A stretch of 64,000 nucleotides of DNA from Candidatus Gastranaerophilales bacterium. GTDB taxonomy: Bacteria > Cyanobacteriota > Vampirovibrionia > Gastranaerophilales > Gastranaerophilaceae. The stretch spans positions 1 through 64,000 of the forward strand of contig CANQOQ010000004.1 of the NCBI GenBank assembly GCA_947625495.1. The letters are read 5' to 3'. The number at the start of each line of letters is the position of its first letter. Within the stretch, counting starts at the first letter, position 1. The translations under genes were made by a program, and so were the position numbers. This document shows positions 40,339 to 50,014 of this stretch, one piece after another. The notes under the pieces are model-generated. The model saw only the letters and a program-made list of their open reading frames with translations, ran no database searches and had not been told where the DNA came from.

Positions 40339-42735
40339 ATGTCTATCCGAAAAATATGGAAAACAAAAGAATCAAATGATATTACTCAAGAACAAATACA
40401 AGCCTGCGGAAATAACAGGCTGATTGCTGTTTTACTTAATAACAGAGGTATAAAGACACCTGTAGAAATAAAAAGATTTTTAAATCCGTTAAAATCAGGA
40501 TTATTAAGTCCCGATGTATTTGACGATATGCAAAAGGTTTTAACAAGAATAAAATCTGCAATATCAGCTAATGAACATATTACAATATACGGTGACTTTG
40601 ATGCGGACGGAATTACTTCAACGGCACTACTGTTTTTAACTTTAAAAGAAATAGGCGCTGATGTTGATTATTATATCCCCGATAGAAGCAGTGAAAGTCA
40701 CGGTTTAAACTCAAAAGCACTTGTAAAAATTATATCAAAAAGTAAGTCTAAACTCATTATAACGGTTGACTGCGGTATTTCTAATATCAATGAAATAAAT
40801 TTTGCCAAAAGTTTTAAAACCGATATAATAATTACCGATCACCACGAAGCACCCGATATACTTCCTGAAGCATTTGCAATTATTAATCCGAAAGCATCTG
40901 AATCCGTTAATTCCGATTTATCCGTTGAAGAGCTTCAAAGTTTAAACAATTTAGCAGGTGCCGGAGTCGCTTTTAAACTTGCTTGTAAATTGCTTGAAGA
41001 ATATAAAAAAGAAGATTTTGTTAATGAAATATTACCTCTTTGCGCTATAGGAACGATTGGTGATGTCGTAAATCTCACGGGAGAGAACAGAAGTATTGTT
41101 GCAATGGGACTTGAACTTATTAAACACGGAAGACATAACGGTATTCAAAAACTTATTTCCTCCGCAGGTATTTCGGATATCACAAAAATATCAGCAGAGA
41201 CCATTGCCTTTTCAATAGTTCCGAGACTAAATGCCGCAGGAAGATTGGAATCTCCGCTTACCGCACTTAAAATTCTTATCTCGGTTTATGATGAAAATAT
41301 TGAAACTAATATCAAACTGCTTAATGACTTAAATATTTTAAGGCAAAATTTATGCGATGAAACCTTTTTTCAAGCAAAACAAATGTATGAAAATAATAAA
41401 CTTTCCAATAAAAAAAGCATTATTTTATTTAATGAAAATTGGCATATCGGTATAATAGGAATTGTATCTTCAAGACTTGTCGAAGAGTACAATAAACCTG
41501 TATTACTAATGACAAGAGATACAAATTCCCCTGAAATAATAAGATGTTCATCAAGAAGTATAAAAGATATAAATCTGTTTGAAGTATTGTCGGAACATAA
41601 AGAATATTTTGAGGGTTTTGGCGGCCACAAAATGGCAGCGGGTTTTTCTTTTAATGAGAAAAAAATTTCTCTTGAATCTCTTAAAAAATTAATTAATAAT
41701 ACCATTGAAGAAGCATCTATAGGCGTTGATTTTTCAAAAACCGTTGTAGAAGCCGATATGATTGTAGTTCCAAACGATTTAACAATTAATACTGTTGAGA
41801 ATATTAATAAGCTTGAGCCTTTTGGCAGCGGTAATCCTTCTCCCTTATTTATTATGAATGATTTAATTTTTAAAACCTCAAAACTGATGGGACAAAATGA
41901 AAATCATTTAAAAATCTTTGCCTCTGATGAATCAGGACAAAATTTAGAATGTATTAAATGGAACTCTTCAAATATTAATTTATCCGAAAACTCAAAGTTT
42001 AATATATTATTTTCTCCCAGAATAAACTCTTTTAACGGGAATACCTCCGTTCAGTATATTTTAGAAGATTTACAATACGAAAATCAAGAAAATGAACCTG
42101 AAATAACTGATGTAAAAATACTCGATCACAGAAATAAAAAAGATATTCTGCTTCAAGTGCTTGATTTTATTAATTCAACAAAAAAACAAACGGGCATTTT
42201 CCTTTCCACACCTAAATTATTAAAACAAATTGAAAATTCAAAAGCTCTAAATTTAATAATAAATACTGAAAATATCCAATCTCAAACCGAACAGTTAATG
42301 TTTTTTGAATGTCCTGCAGATAAAGATGATTTCTTTTCAATTATAAAAAATTCAAATGCAAAAATAGTACATCTTATGAATTTTAATATACAAAAGATTA
42401 TAACCGACAACTTTATTTCAACATTGTCTGGAATGCTAAAATATGCACTGGCAAACCTCAATGGAAATATTGAAATAAAAAAACTTGCAAATGCGCTTAC
42501 GGTTAATGAAAAAACTCTCGATTGCGCACTTGATTTACTTTCTGATACAAAAATGATTAATTATGAACAAATTTCAGAAACGGAATATAATATTAAAACT
42601 CTTAATCCTGTTGAACTATCAAAAATAAAACAATCTGATTTATATAATGAACTTAATGAAAATATTAATGAAATAAATGATTTCAGACAATTTTATTTAA
42701 ATGCTACACCTGATGAAATCAAACAATACTTATAA
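40339..42735 (+). CDS. recJ: Single-stranded-DNA exonuclease RecJ
   Basis: 5'-3' exonuclease of the DHH family, used in recombination repair. Catalytic motifs: 'YGDFDADGITSTALL' (motif I), 'TVDCGISN', 'IITDHHEAP' (DHH) and the DHHA1 motif 'FGGHKMAAGFS'. At 798 aa it is longer than the usual 570 or so, because of a C-terminal extension of about 200 residues; such extensions are common in Firmicutes-type RecJ. It is co-directional with fixCX and the radical SAM gene downstream (9 bp). Confidence 0.93.
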   Translation: MSIRKIWKTKESNDITQEQIQACGNNRLIAVLLNNRGIKTPVEIKRFLNPLKSGLLSPDVFDDMQKVLTRIKSAISANEHITIYGDFDADGITSTALLFLTLKEIGADVDYYIPDRSSESHGLNSKALVKIISKSKSKLIITVDCGISNINEINFAKSFKTDIIITDHHEAPDILPEAFAIINPKASESVNSDLSVEELQSLNNLAGAGVAFKLACKLLEEYKKEDFVNEILPLCAIGTIGDVVNLTGENRSIVAMGLELIKHGRHNGIQKLISSAGISDITKISAETIAFSIVPRLNAAGRLESPLTALKILISVYDENIETNIKLLNDLNILRQNLCDETFFQAKQMYENNKLSNKKSIILFNENWHIGIIGIVSSRLVEEYNKPVLLMTRDTNSPEIIRCSSRSIKDINLFEVLSEHKEYFEGFGGHKMAAGFSFNEKKISLESLKKLINNTIEEASIGVDFSKTVVEADMIVVPNDLTINTVENINKLEPFGSGNPSPLFIMNDLIFKTSKLMGQNENHLKIFASDESGQNLECIKWNSSNINLSENSKFNILFSPRINSFNGNTSVQYILEDLQYENQENEPEITDVKILDHRNKKDILLQVLDFINSTKKQTGIFLSTPKLLKQIENSKALNLIINTENIQSQTEQLMFFECPADKDDFFSIIKNSNAKIVHLMNFNIQKIITDNFISTLSGMLKYALANLNGNIEIKKLANALTVNEKTLDCALDLLSDTKMINYEQISETEYNIKTLNPVELSKIKQSDLYNELNENINEINDFRQFYLNATPDEIKQYL

Positions 42736-42744
42736 GAGGAATTT

Positions 42745-43716
42745 ATGCTGTTTTTCAAAAACAAAAAAAAATATATAAGCTGCGATTTAATTGAACACGG
42801 ACTGGATTTTTTTTCTAACAGTATCAATTTTTGCTGCAGGATTCCGCCTACCGATAAAGGTTATAAAAAATTAATTGATAACTATAACGGTGAAATAATC
42901 AACTGGAAAGAATTTTTTAAAATAAAAAATAAATACAGAAATGAAATGAAAAAAGGCAATATCGTTCCTGAATGCAAGGGTTGTATTTATCTTCAGGAAA
43001 AGGAATGGGACAAAGATAATTACATTTCATTTATCAACTTTAACAATTGGACAACCTGTAATGAGCATTGTATATATTGCCATTTAAACGATGAAAATTT
43101 ACCAAAAATAAAACAATACAATGTTTATCCGGCTATAAAAGATATGGCAGAAAAAGGATATTTAAAGAGTGGAGGACATATTACAATAGCAGGCGGTGAA
43201 CCTTGCGTTGCTCCCGAATTTGATGATTTAATTAAACTTTTTCTTGATTATAAAATGAACAATATCCGTGTTCTTACAAATGCGACTAAATTCAGCAGTA
43301 TTATTCAAAAAGGAATTGAAGAAGAAAGAGTTAATATTGTCGTTTCCGTTGACTCGGGAACTAAAGATACATTTATAAAAGTTAAGAGATATGATTTTTA
43401 TGATAAAGTATGGGATAACATAAAAAAATATGCCGCAGTACAAAAAAGAACAGACAGTGTAAAAACTAAATTCATACTTATTCCAAATATAAATGACTCT
43501 AAAGAAGAAATAAATGCCTGGATTGAAAAATCTGTTGAAGCGGGTGTTAAACATCTTGCGTTTGATATTGAAATGATGTGGTATAGTGAAAATAAAGATA
43601 ATCTGCCCAACAGTCTTTTTGAAACAGTTAAATATACTTTAGATAAAATCAAAGAAAAAAATTTAGGTTTAGAACTCATTGACAGGGGCTCTATCATAGC
43701 AAAAATGATTAAATAA
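42745..43716 (+). CDS. Radical SAM protein, third paralogue
   Basis: A 323-aa relative of the two radical SAM proteins at 5945 and 7505. It shares the N-terminal cysteine pattern (CC at 30-31, C77xxC80 before 'IYLQEKEW'), the CxxxCxxC motif at C105, C109 and C112 ('CNEHCIYC'), and 'AGGEPC'. It lacks their extended C-terminal tail. Its ATG follows AGAGGA. It has no poly-G tract. It follows recJ by 9 bp, so it is probably read from the recJ operon. Substrate unknown. Confidence 0.85.
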   Translation: MLFFKNKKKYISCDLIEHGLDFFSNSINFCCRIPPTDKGYKKLIDNYNGEIINWKEFFKIKNKYRNEMKKGNIVPECKGCIYLQEKEWDKDNYISFINFNNWTTCNEHCIYCHLNDENLPKIKQYNVYPAIKDMAEKGYLKSGGHITIAGGEPCVAPEFDDLIKLFLDYKMNNIRVLTNATKFSSIIQKGIEEERVNIVVSVDSGTKDTFIKVKRYDFYDKVWDNIKKYAAVQKRTDSVKTKFILIPNINDSKEEINAWIEKSVEAGVKHLAFDIEMMWYSENKDNLPNSLFETVKYTLDKIKEKNLGLELIDRGSIIAKMIK

Positions 43717-43818
43717 TTATATTCTTTCATTGTTTATAATAGCCTTAATTTATAAATATCTATATATAACATTCTTTTTTAAAATAAATCATATTAAAAA
43801 TAAAGAAAGGATGTATAT

Positions 43819-44163
43819 ATGATAAATACATTAGTAAGATGGATATTATCGGCACTGCTTGTTATACTAATTGCTTGGATAGTACCCGGAATTACGGTAA
43901 CAAACTTTTTAACGGCAATGTTAGTTGTTGTAATAATAGCATTGATTAATACATTTATTAAGCCGCTGGTCGAATTTATCTCGCTGCCGATAAATTTTTT
44001 AACATTAGGGCTGTTTGGATTAGTAATTAATGCCCTGTTATTTATGCTTGCAGGTAAACTTGCTCCCGGCTTTGAAGTTGAAGGATTTTGGAGTGCGCTT
44101 TTAGGGTCATTACTGCTTTCTGTCTTAACTCCGTTAATAAATAAATTATCAGTAAAAAAATAA
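43819..44163 (+). CDS. Small four-helix membrane protein (phage holin superfamily IV, YvlD-like)
   Basis: A 114-aa protein that is almost entirely four hydrophobic helices. It has 'VVIIALINTFIKPLVEFI' and 'LPINFLTLGLFGLVINAL', the conserved family blocks. Despite the family name most chromosomal members are not lytic holins. AAAGGA ribosome site before the ATG. Stands alone between the radical SAM gene and the aquaporin. Confidence 0.85.
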   Translation: MINTLVRWILSALLVILIAWIVPGITVTNFLTAMLVVVIIALINTFIKPLVEFISLPINFLTLGLFGLVINALLFMLAGKLAPGFEVEGFWSALLGSLLLSVLTPLINKLSVKK

Positions 44164-44231
44164 CCGTAAATTTACAATTTTAACAAAAAATGTTAAACTT
44201 AACACGGTGTTCAAATTGTAAAGGAGATTTT

Positions 44232-44882
44232 ATGAAAGAAAACCTGAAAAAGTATTTAACAGAAATGATAGGAACATTTTTCCTTGTATTAACAATAGCT
44301 TGTACCGGTTTGTTGGGAGCAAACGGAGTTATTGCACCGCTTGCGATAGGCGCTGCTTTAATGGTAATGGTATATGCGGGAGGCCACATATCAGGCGGAC
44401 ATTATAACCCTGCTGTTTCTTTAGCTGCCTGCATCAGAGGTGCTTTAAGCTTTAAACAGTTTATTCCTTATGCTTTAGTACAAATAATCGGTGCTGTTCT
44501 TGCTGTTATAATATTCGGTATTATGGCAAAAGGTACTATTATTGTTATTGAACCTGCTAACTTCGGATTAAAAGGTATGTTAATAGCGGAATTTTTGTTT
44601 ACTTTTGCACTTTGTTATACAGTTCTGCAAACTGCAACAACAAAAAATACAGCAGGTAATTCATACTATGGTTTAGCTATCGGCTTTATAGTTCTTGTAG
44701 GTGCTTTCTCTGTAGGCGGAACACTTTGTGCTGGTGCTTTTAACCCTGCAGTCGCTGTTGCTGCCGGCATGTTAAAGCTTGCACCTTGGGCTTTAATATT
44801 ATTTACTATTTTAGCTAACCTTGTTGCCGGTATTTGTGCAGCTATTGCATTTAAAATGACTTATACGGAACCTAATGAATAA
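44232..44882 (+). CDS. Aquaporin-family channel (MIP)
   Basis: Six membrane helices with both NPA loops: 'GGHYNPAVSLAAC' and 'GAFNPAVAVAAGM'. It lets water, and possibly glycerol or other small solutes, cross the inner membrane. The ATG at 44232 follows AAGGAG and is preferred over the upstream frame start at 44190. The 216-aa length fits. It ends at a bidirectional terminator shared with leuS. Confidence 0.9.
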   Translation: MKENLKKYLTEMIGTFFLVLTIACTGLLGANGVIAPLAIGAALMVMVYAGGHISGGHYNPAVSLAACIRGALSFKQFIPYALVQIIGAVLAVIIFGIMAKGTIIVIEPANFGLKGMLIAEFLFTFALCYTVLQTATTKNTAGNSYYGLAIGFIVLVGAFSVGGTLCAGAFNPAVAVAAGMLKLAPWALILFTILANLVAGICAAIAFKMTYTEPNE

Positions 44883-44896
44883 TTAGTTCCTAATAT

Positions 44897-44926
44897 AAAA
44901 AGACCGCTTAGTTAAGCGGTCTTTTT
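44897..44926. terminator. Bidirectional terminator between the aquaporin and leuS
   Basis: A 14-bp inverted repeat (44897-44910 with 44913-44926) with A/T runs on both sides and a GACCGC core. The position, 15 bases after the aquaporin stop and touching the leuS stop, fits use by both genes. Confidence 0.9.
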
Positions 44927-44928
44927 GT

Positions 44929-47415
44929 TTATTTAACTACTATATTAACCAGTTTTCCGGGGACTACAATCACTTTTACTATATCTTTGCCTTTTGTAAG
45001 TTCTTTTATCTTTTCACTGTTAAGGGCAGTCTTTTCAAGTTCTTCTTTTGTAGATTCCGCATCAACTTCTATTCTGTCTTTAACTTTTCCGTTTATCTGT
45101 GCAACAAGAGTTATTTTACTTGTTTTTGCCAAAGCTTCATCATATTTAGGCCATTCAAGTTTATGAACGGAACCTGTTCCGCCAAGACCTTCATAGATTT
45201 CTTCCGTCATATGAGGAAGTACGGGCGCCAATAACTTCAAGAAAGTTATTACTGCATAGCTGAATACGTTTTTATCCTCAGCCGTAAACTCTTTTTTGCT
45301 GTTCAGATAGTCATAAATAACATTTGTAAATTCACGGTACTTTGATATTACGGTATTAAACTGGAATTCGTTAGCGATATCTTGTGATATCTTCTTAATT
45401 GTCATATGAACTTCTCTTACAAGGTCATTATTTTCTCTTGTAAGTGAATTTACATCACCGAGTTTATAGTCAAGAATAATATCTTTTTGGTATTCGCTGT
45501 ATATTTTCCAGAGTCTGTTTAAGAACTTATAACAGCCTTCAACACCGGCATCTGACCAGTCAAAATCTCTGTTTGGAGGTGAATCCGAGAGTATAAACAA
45601 TCTTGCTGTATCAGCCCCATAGTTAGCGAATATTTCATCAGGGTCTACGGTATTACCTTTTGATTTTGACATTTTTGAACCGTCTTTTAAAACCATACCT
45701 TGTGTTAAAAGGTTTTTAAACGGTTCATCTATATTTATAATACCTAAATCTCTAAGTGCTTTGGTAAAGAACCTTGAATAGAGAAGGTGTAAAATAGCGT
45801 GTTCTATACCGCCAACATACTGGTCAATAGGCGCCCAGTAGTGTAAGAGGTCTTTATCAAACGGAGCATCGTTGTTTCTTGCATCTATGTATCTGTAAAA
45901 ATACCAGTTAGAACACATAAACGTATCCATTGTATCTGTTTCTCTTTCAGCTTTGCCGCCGCATATAGGACAAGTTGTATACTTAAATGATTCTGATGTT
46001 TTAACGGGAGACATACCTTTTACGCTAAAATCGACGTCTTCCGGGAGAAGTACGGGAAGGTCTTTTTCATCAACGGGAACGGTTCCGCATTTTGGACAAT
46101 ATACAATAGGAATAGGCGTTCCCCAGTATCTTTGTCTTGAAATCAACCAGTCACGAAGTCTGAATTGAACTTTGGCTTCTCCGAATCCGCCTTTTACGGC
46201 TTTATCTATTATAACCTGTTTTGCTTTTTCATTTTCAAGTCCGTTGCAATCCGATGAATTAATAAGTACACCTTTATCGGTATATGCTTCTTTTAATTCA
46301 GCAGTAGGATTTTCAGGATTTTGAATAACGATTTTAATCGGTAGATTATATTTTTTAGCAAAATCGAAGTCACGCTCATCGTGTGCAGGTACTGCCATAA
46401 CAGCGCCTGTTCCGTATTCGGCAAGTGCATAATCAGCTGTCCAAATCGGGAATTCTTCACCGTTTAGAGGGTTTATTAAGTGAGTACCCAAAGGAACTCC
46501 GGTTTTAATTCTTTCGGTTGAAAGTCTTTCTATCTCAGACATTCTTCTTGCATTTTGTCTGTATGCTTCAACCGCTTCTTTATTTTCGGGGGTCGTTAAT
46601 TTTTCAATATCTTTGTATTCAGGTGCAACAACCAAATATGTAATACCGTAAGCCGTATCGGGTCTTGTAGTGTAAACGGGAACTTCAAGCCCTTCGATTT
46701 CTTTTACCTTAAATCTTAAAATAGCACCGGTTGAGCGGTCAATCCAGTTTTTCTGCATTGTTTTTACGCTGTCAGGCCAGCCTTTTAATTTTTCTATATC
46801 GTCTAAAAGCTCTTGAGCGTAGTCGGTAATTTTTAAAAACCATTGAGAAAGATATTTCTTTTCTACTTCCCCGTCACATCTCCAGCATTTTCCGTCTATT
46901 ACCTGCTCGTTAGCAAGAACGGTAGCGCAGTTTTTGCACCAGTTAACGGCAGCCTCTTTTTTATAAGCTAAGCCTTTTTTAAACATTTGAATAAAGAAAT
47001 ATTGAGTCCATTTGTAGTATTCGGGAAGGCAGGTGGTAACTTCTCTGTCCCAGTCTATCATCAGCCCCAGTTCTTTTAATTGCTTTTTCATATAAGCAAT
47101 ATTTTCAAGAGTCCATTTTTTAGGATTTGCGCCATGTTGAATGGCAGCATTTTCTGCAGGCAGACCAAAACTGTCCCAGCCCATCGGATGAAGTACATTA
47201 TACCCATTCATTCTCTTATAACGTGCTATTACATCTGATATGGTGTAATTTCTGACGTGTCCCATGTGAAGTTTGCCTGACGGGTATGGAAGCATAGAAA
47301 GAACATAATATTTTTCTTTGCTTTTGTCATTATATACTTTATTTATCTTTGTTTCATCCCAGCGGCTCTGCCATTTTTTCTCAATTTCCTGCGGAAAATA
47401 TCTGTCTTTAATCAC
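44929..47415 (-). CDS. leuS: Leucyl-tRNA synthetase
   Basis: Charges tRNA-Leu. Class I motifs 'LHMGHVRNYTISDV' and 'KMSKSKGNTVDP' are present. An editing (CP1) domain lies between, with 'TTRPDTAYGITYLVVAPE'. Zinc-binding cysteines are seen in 'WCKNCATVLANEQV' and 'CPICGGKAERETDTMDTF'. The 828-aa length matches the bacterial type. Preceded by GGAG 8 bases before the ATG. Confidence 0.97.
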   Translation of the reverse strand: MIKDRYFPQEIEKKWQSRWDETKINKVYNDKSKEKYYVLSMLPYPSGKLHMGHVRNYTISDVIARYKRMNGYNVLHPMGWDSFGLPAENAAIQHGANPKKWTLENIAYMKKQLKELGLMIDWDREVTTCLPEYYKWTQYFFIQMFKKGLAYKKEAAVNWCKNCATVLANEQVIDGKCWRCDGEVEKKYLSQWFLKITDYAQELLDDIEKLKGWPDSVKTMQKNWIDRSTGAILRFKVKEIEGLEVPVYTTRPDTAYGITYLVVAPEYKDIEKLTTPENKEAVEAYRQNARRMSEIERLSTERIKTGVPLGTHLINPLNGEEFPIWTADYALAEYGTGAVMAVPAHDERDFDFAKKYNLPIKIVIQNPENPTAELKEAYTDKGVLINSSDCNGLENEKAKQVIIDKAVKGGFGEAKVQFRLRDWLISRQRYWGTPIPIVYCPKCGTVPVDEKDLPVLLPEDVDFSVKGMSPVKTSESFKYTTCPICGGKAERETDTMDTFMCSNWYFYRYIDARNNDAPFDKDLLHYWAPIDQYVGGIEHAILHLLYSRFFTKALRDLGIINIDEPFKNLLTQGMVLKDGSKMSKSKGNTVDPDEIFANYGADTARLFILSDSPPNRDFDWSDAGVEGCYKFLNRLWKIYSEYQKDIILDYKLGDVNSLTRENNDLVREVHMTIKKISQDIANEFQFNTVISKYREFTNVIYDYLNSKKEFTAEDKNVFSYAVITFLKLLAPVLPHMTEEIYEGLGGTGSVHKLEWPKYDEALAKTSKITLVAQINGKVKDRIEVDAESTKEELEKTALNSEKIKELTKGKDIVKVIVVPGKLVNIVVK

Positions 47416-47478
47416 CGTTTTTCTCCTAATACCTACGTTAAAAATTATAATCTAAACATAAAAAAGAGAAAAATGTAA

Positions 47479-48468
47479 TTAAATATTCTCAAGAATCTTA
47501 TTTAAATCAATGTTTAAACATTTAAGATTTGAGCAGGTAGTCCGGCGTTTTTCCCATAAACATGGGCGGCAATCGGAATTATTTGTTATTGCAATAAATT
47601 TTTCGGATTCGGGCAGTAGTTTATTTTCATCCGTGGGTCCAAAGATTGCAATTGTTTTTGTATCAGTTGCAACACCTATGTGCATCGGAGCAGAATCAGA
47701 ACATATAAGGACTTCGGATTTTTTTATCAGTTTTGCCAAGTCGTAAATATTTTTTGTTTTCCCGTACATATCAACAAAATTTGTTAAATCGGAATTTTTT
47801 AATTCTTCTCTTATTTTTAAAATACATTCTTCATCATCAGGCCCGCCTGCCAATATAACCTTTTTGTTCTTTTCCAAAAGTTTTTTTATTAAATCAGCCC
47901 AAACTTCAGCCGGAAATATTTTAATAATATTTTTTTGAACACTTATCCTGCTAACTCCCGGGTGAACTATAACGGTATTTTGCTCTCTTTTATTTTCTTC
48001 GACATTTATTTGAGGAAGTTCAAACACACAGTTAACAACAGGTAAAACCAAATCAAAATACATATTTGCCGCATACTGATTTTTATTTAAATTAACTGCA
48101 TTAGTTAGCAATATTTTACTTAAATTTGATGTTTTATAACCGATTCTTGTTCTAATCCCCGTAAAAAAAAGTAAAACGGATATTAAAGGATTAGCCCCCG
48201 ATGATATAACCAAATCATAACCGCCTGATAGTGCCTTAAAATATAATTTCAGCATTTCAAGATATTTATTTTTTGTTTTAATGTCAATACAAAAAAAGTT
48301 ATCGATTAAAGTTGTCAAAGAAACAAAACTCTTGCTTCTGCCCTCTAAACACAGAGTTATTTTACTTTCGGGGTATGTTTTTTTTAAACATTGAATAACA
48401 GGCATAAAAAGGATTTCATCACCTATACCGCCAAAATTTATAAGAAGAATATTTTTAAAAGAATTCAT
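47479..48468 (-). CDS. Glycosyltransferase family 9 (heptosyltransferase-like)
   Basis: Likely adds heptose or a related sugar to the LPS core. 'LLINFGGIGDEILFMPVIQC' is the N-terminal GT9 pattern; 'VHPGVSR' and 'CSDSAPMHIGVATDTKTIAI' with 'FGPTDENKLLPE' are the C-terminal donor-site pattern. 329 aa. It overlaps no gene and follows the 115-aa protein by 2 bp, in the same direction. Confidence 0.88.
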   Translation of the reverse strand: MNSFKNILLINFGGIGDEILFMPVIQCLKKTYPESKITLCLEGRSKSFVSLTTLIDNFFCIDIKTKNKYLEMLKLYFKALSGGYDLVISSGANPLISVLLFFTGIRTRIGYKTSNLSKILLTNAVNLNKNQYAANMYFDLVLPVVNCVFELPQINVEENKREQNTVIVHPGVSRISVQKNIIKIFPAEVWADLIKKLLEKNKKVILAGGPDDEECILKIREELKNSDLTNFVDMYGKTKNIYDLAKLIKKSEVLICSDSAPMHIGVATDTKTIAIFGPTDENKLLPESEKFIAITNNSDCRPCLWEKRRTTCSNLKCLNIDLNKILENI

Positions 48469-48470
48469 AA

Positions 48471-48818
48471 TTAAAACGGCTTTGTCTGATTTAATTTATT
48501 TCTTAATTCTCTAAAGCGTGCAATATCTTCCTGAGCTTTACTTGTTTCTCTAAATACAACCTGACTTGAAGGATGAACCATCATAATGCAGTCTATATGA
48601 ATTTCAAGGAAATTGTATCTTCTTGGCGGCTGATTGGAATTTCTTGCGGTAATTTCCGCATTAGTAACGGCAAGAAATCGTTTTTCTTTATCATTTAAAA
48701 GGTCAGTTAGTTCTCTGTTTGTTTTTGTATACTTAGAAACATGTACCGTGCCTTTTATTTCATGGTCTGCCGTTAATATAATAACCTCTATAGGAACTGT
48801 ATCTATTTCTTTTGCCAT
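48471..48818 (-). CDS. Hypothetical protein, 115 aa
   Basis: Soluble, mostly beta in the first 90 residues, with 'IEVIILTADHEIKGTVHVSK' and 'YNFLEIHIDCIMMVHP'; a charged helix ends it. It may be a member of a small family of unknown function found with cyanobacterial-lineage genes, but I cannot name it with confidence. It sits 2 bp upstream of the GT9 gene. A ribosome site AAAGGTGG lies before the ATG. Confidence 0.7.
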   Translation of the reverse strand: MAKEIDTVPIEVIILTADHEIKGTVHVSKYTKTNRELTDLLNDKEKRFLAVTNAEITARNSNQPPRRYNFLEIHIDCIMMVHPSSQVVFRETSKAQEDIARFRELRNKLNQTKPF

Positions 48819-48890
48819 TTTCCACCTTTTTTAAAGCTCAACATATAGTTTGATTATAGTATAAATTTTTAATTATTACCAGTATTAAAA

Positions 48891-48964
48891 TGTGCCCGAT
48901 GGGAGTTGAACCCACATCTAAAGACTTCGGAGATCTTTGCTCTATCCTGTTAAGCTACGGACAC
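48891..48964 (-). tRNA. tRNA-Arg (anticodon CCG)
   Basis: Cloverleaf with a 7-bp acceptor stem (GTGTCCG/CGGGCAC, one G-T pair), anticodon loop CTCCGAA giving CCG (codon CGG), T loop TTCAACT and discriminator A73. CCA is not encoded. Confidence 0.92.
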
Positions 48965-48991
48965 TTTTTCTTATTATACTATAAAGTCTTA

Positions 48992-50014
48992 TTATATTTT
49001 AAGCGCAGATGTTCCGTATTTTGGATTTATATTATTTATTTTTCCGTAATCCGTATTATTAGCAGAACTTAATATATTATTCATATCCGAGAATACAGGA
49101 CTATTGACAAGCGAATACAAATCAATAGTATTTTTATCAGATTTCGTCTCTTTATCTTTTAACGAGAGAATTTTATTTAATACATTTAATCTTGGCTTTT
49201 TATTTTTTTTAATTTGTTTATCATAAGTTTTGTTTGCCAGTTTATTTTTAAGCATAGGAGTAATAACAGAGCTTGCAAGAATAGTATAAGCGAGAGTAGC
49301 AATAATTGTCATACCCTCAAGCTGTCCTATAATTTCATCATAAGCACTTCCGTTATAAAAACCTTTAAATTTATTCTGTCTTATATTATCAAAATCAACT
49401 GCAATTTGTTTCATTGTAGCCATCGGAATTGCCTGATTTTTATCGGGAAGTCTGACGTTCGGATTTTTTTCGACAAAGTTAATCAACTTTTTAACAGACA
49501 TCGGCAAATCCTGAATCTTTTTCAAACGATTTGTCAATTGCGCCGTCCAAGTACCTATTGTTTGTTTTAATGGCTTAATGTGACTTGTGTTATATAATTC
49601 TTCTTTGGCTGCACCAACAGTAGGAGTTATTGTATAAAGAAGATGTTCTCTTGCAGACTTTGTTGTCCATTGACCAGAGTAGAATTTCTTCTCAAGAAAA
49701 TTTTTAAGCAAAAACGGAGGAACAACCGTAAATAATAAATCCAAGCCAAATTCTTTATATTCTTGGGTTATTAAATAATCTTTATTTTCTCTGTTACTTT
49801 TTTTCAGTCCTCTTATTTGCGATAAATGGCTGGAAATTATTGATACGGAATTAAAAAGCAATAAAATAAAAGGCATATCATCGCTTTTTTTGAAAATAAG
49901 GTTTGCAACTTTATTACATGTTTTAAATAAGGCTGAACGGCTTAAATACTTATTCTGGAAATTATAAAGAGGTATTAATAATTTATCTTGAAGTATACTT
50001 TTAGGAGTCTTCAT
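48992..50014 (-). CDS. SFKG-type membrane protein, 340 aa
   Basis: Unrecognised. It has hydrophobic segments ('FILLLFNSVSIISS', 'LLFTVVPPFLLKNFL', 'MTIIATLAYTILASSVITPM') and lysine-rich loops, with an internal 'NKFKG' near residue 214. The gene overlaps the upstream 240-aa gene by 4 bases (ATGA), so the two are translationally coupled and may act together. Similar in style to the 452-aa protein at 4354. Confidence 0.75.
   Translation of the reverse strand: MKTPKSILQDKLLIPLYNFQNKYLSRSALFKTCNKVANLIFKKSDDMPFILLLFNSVSIISSHLSQIRGLKKSNRENKDYLITQEYKEFGLDLLFTVVPPFLLKNFLEKKFYSGQWTTKSAREHLLYTITPTVGAAKEELYNTSHIKPLKQTIGTWTAQLTNRLKKIQDLPMSVKKLINFVEKNPNVRLPDKNQAIPMATMKQIAVDFDNIRQNKFKGFYNGSAYDEIIGQLEGMTIIATLAYTILASSVITPMLKNKLANKTYDKQIKKNKKPRLNVLNKILSLKDKETKSDKNTIDLYSLVNSPVFSDMNNILSSANNTDYGKINNINPKYGTSALKI

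Noticed and set aside
42745-43716. Radical SAM gene next to recJ as a defence or RiPP locus.
   Set aside because: No precursor peptide, transporter or defence domain is adjacent, and recJ is a housekeeping gene.
43819-44163. A holin-family gene as a sign of prophage.
   Set aside because: No other phage genes are near, and chromosomal YvlD-like proteins are common.
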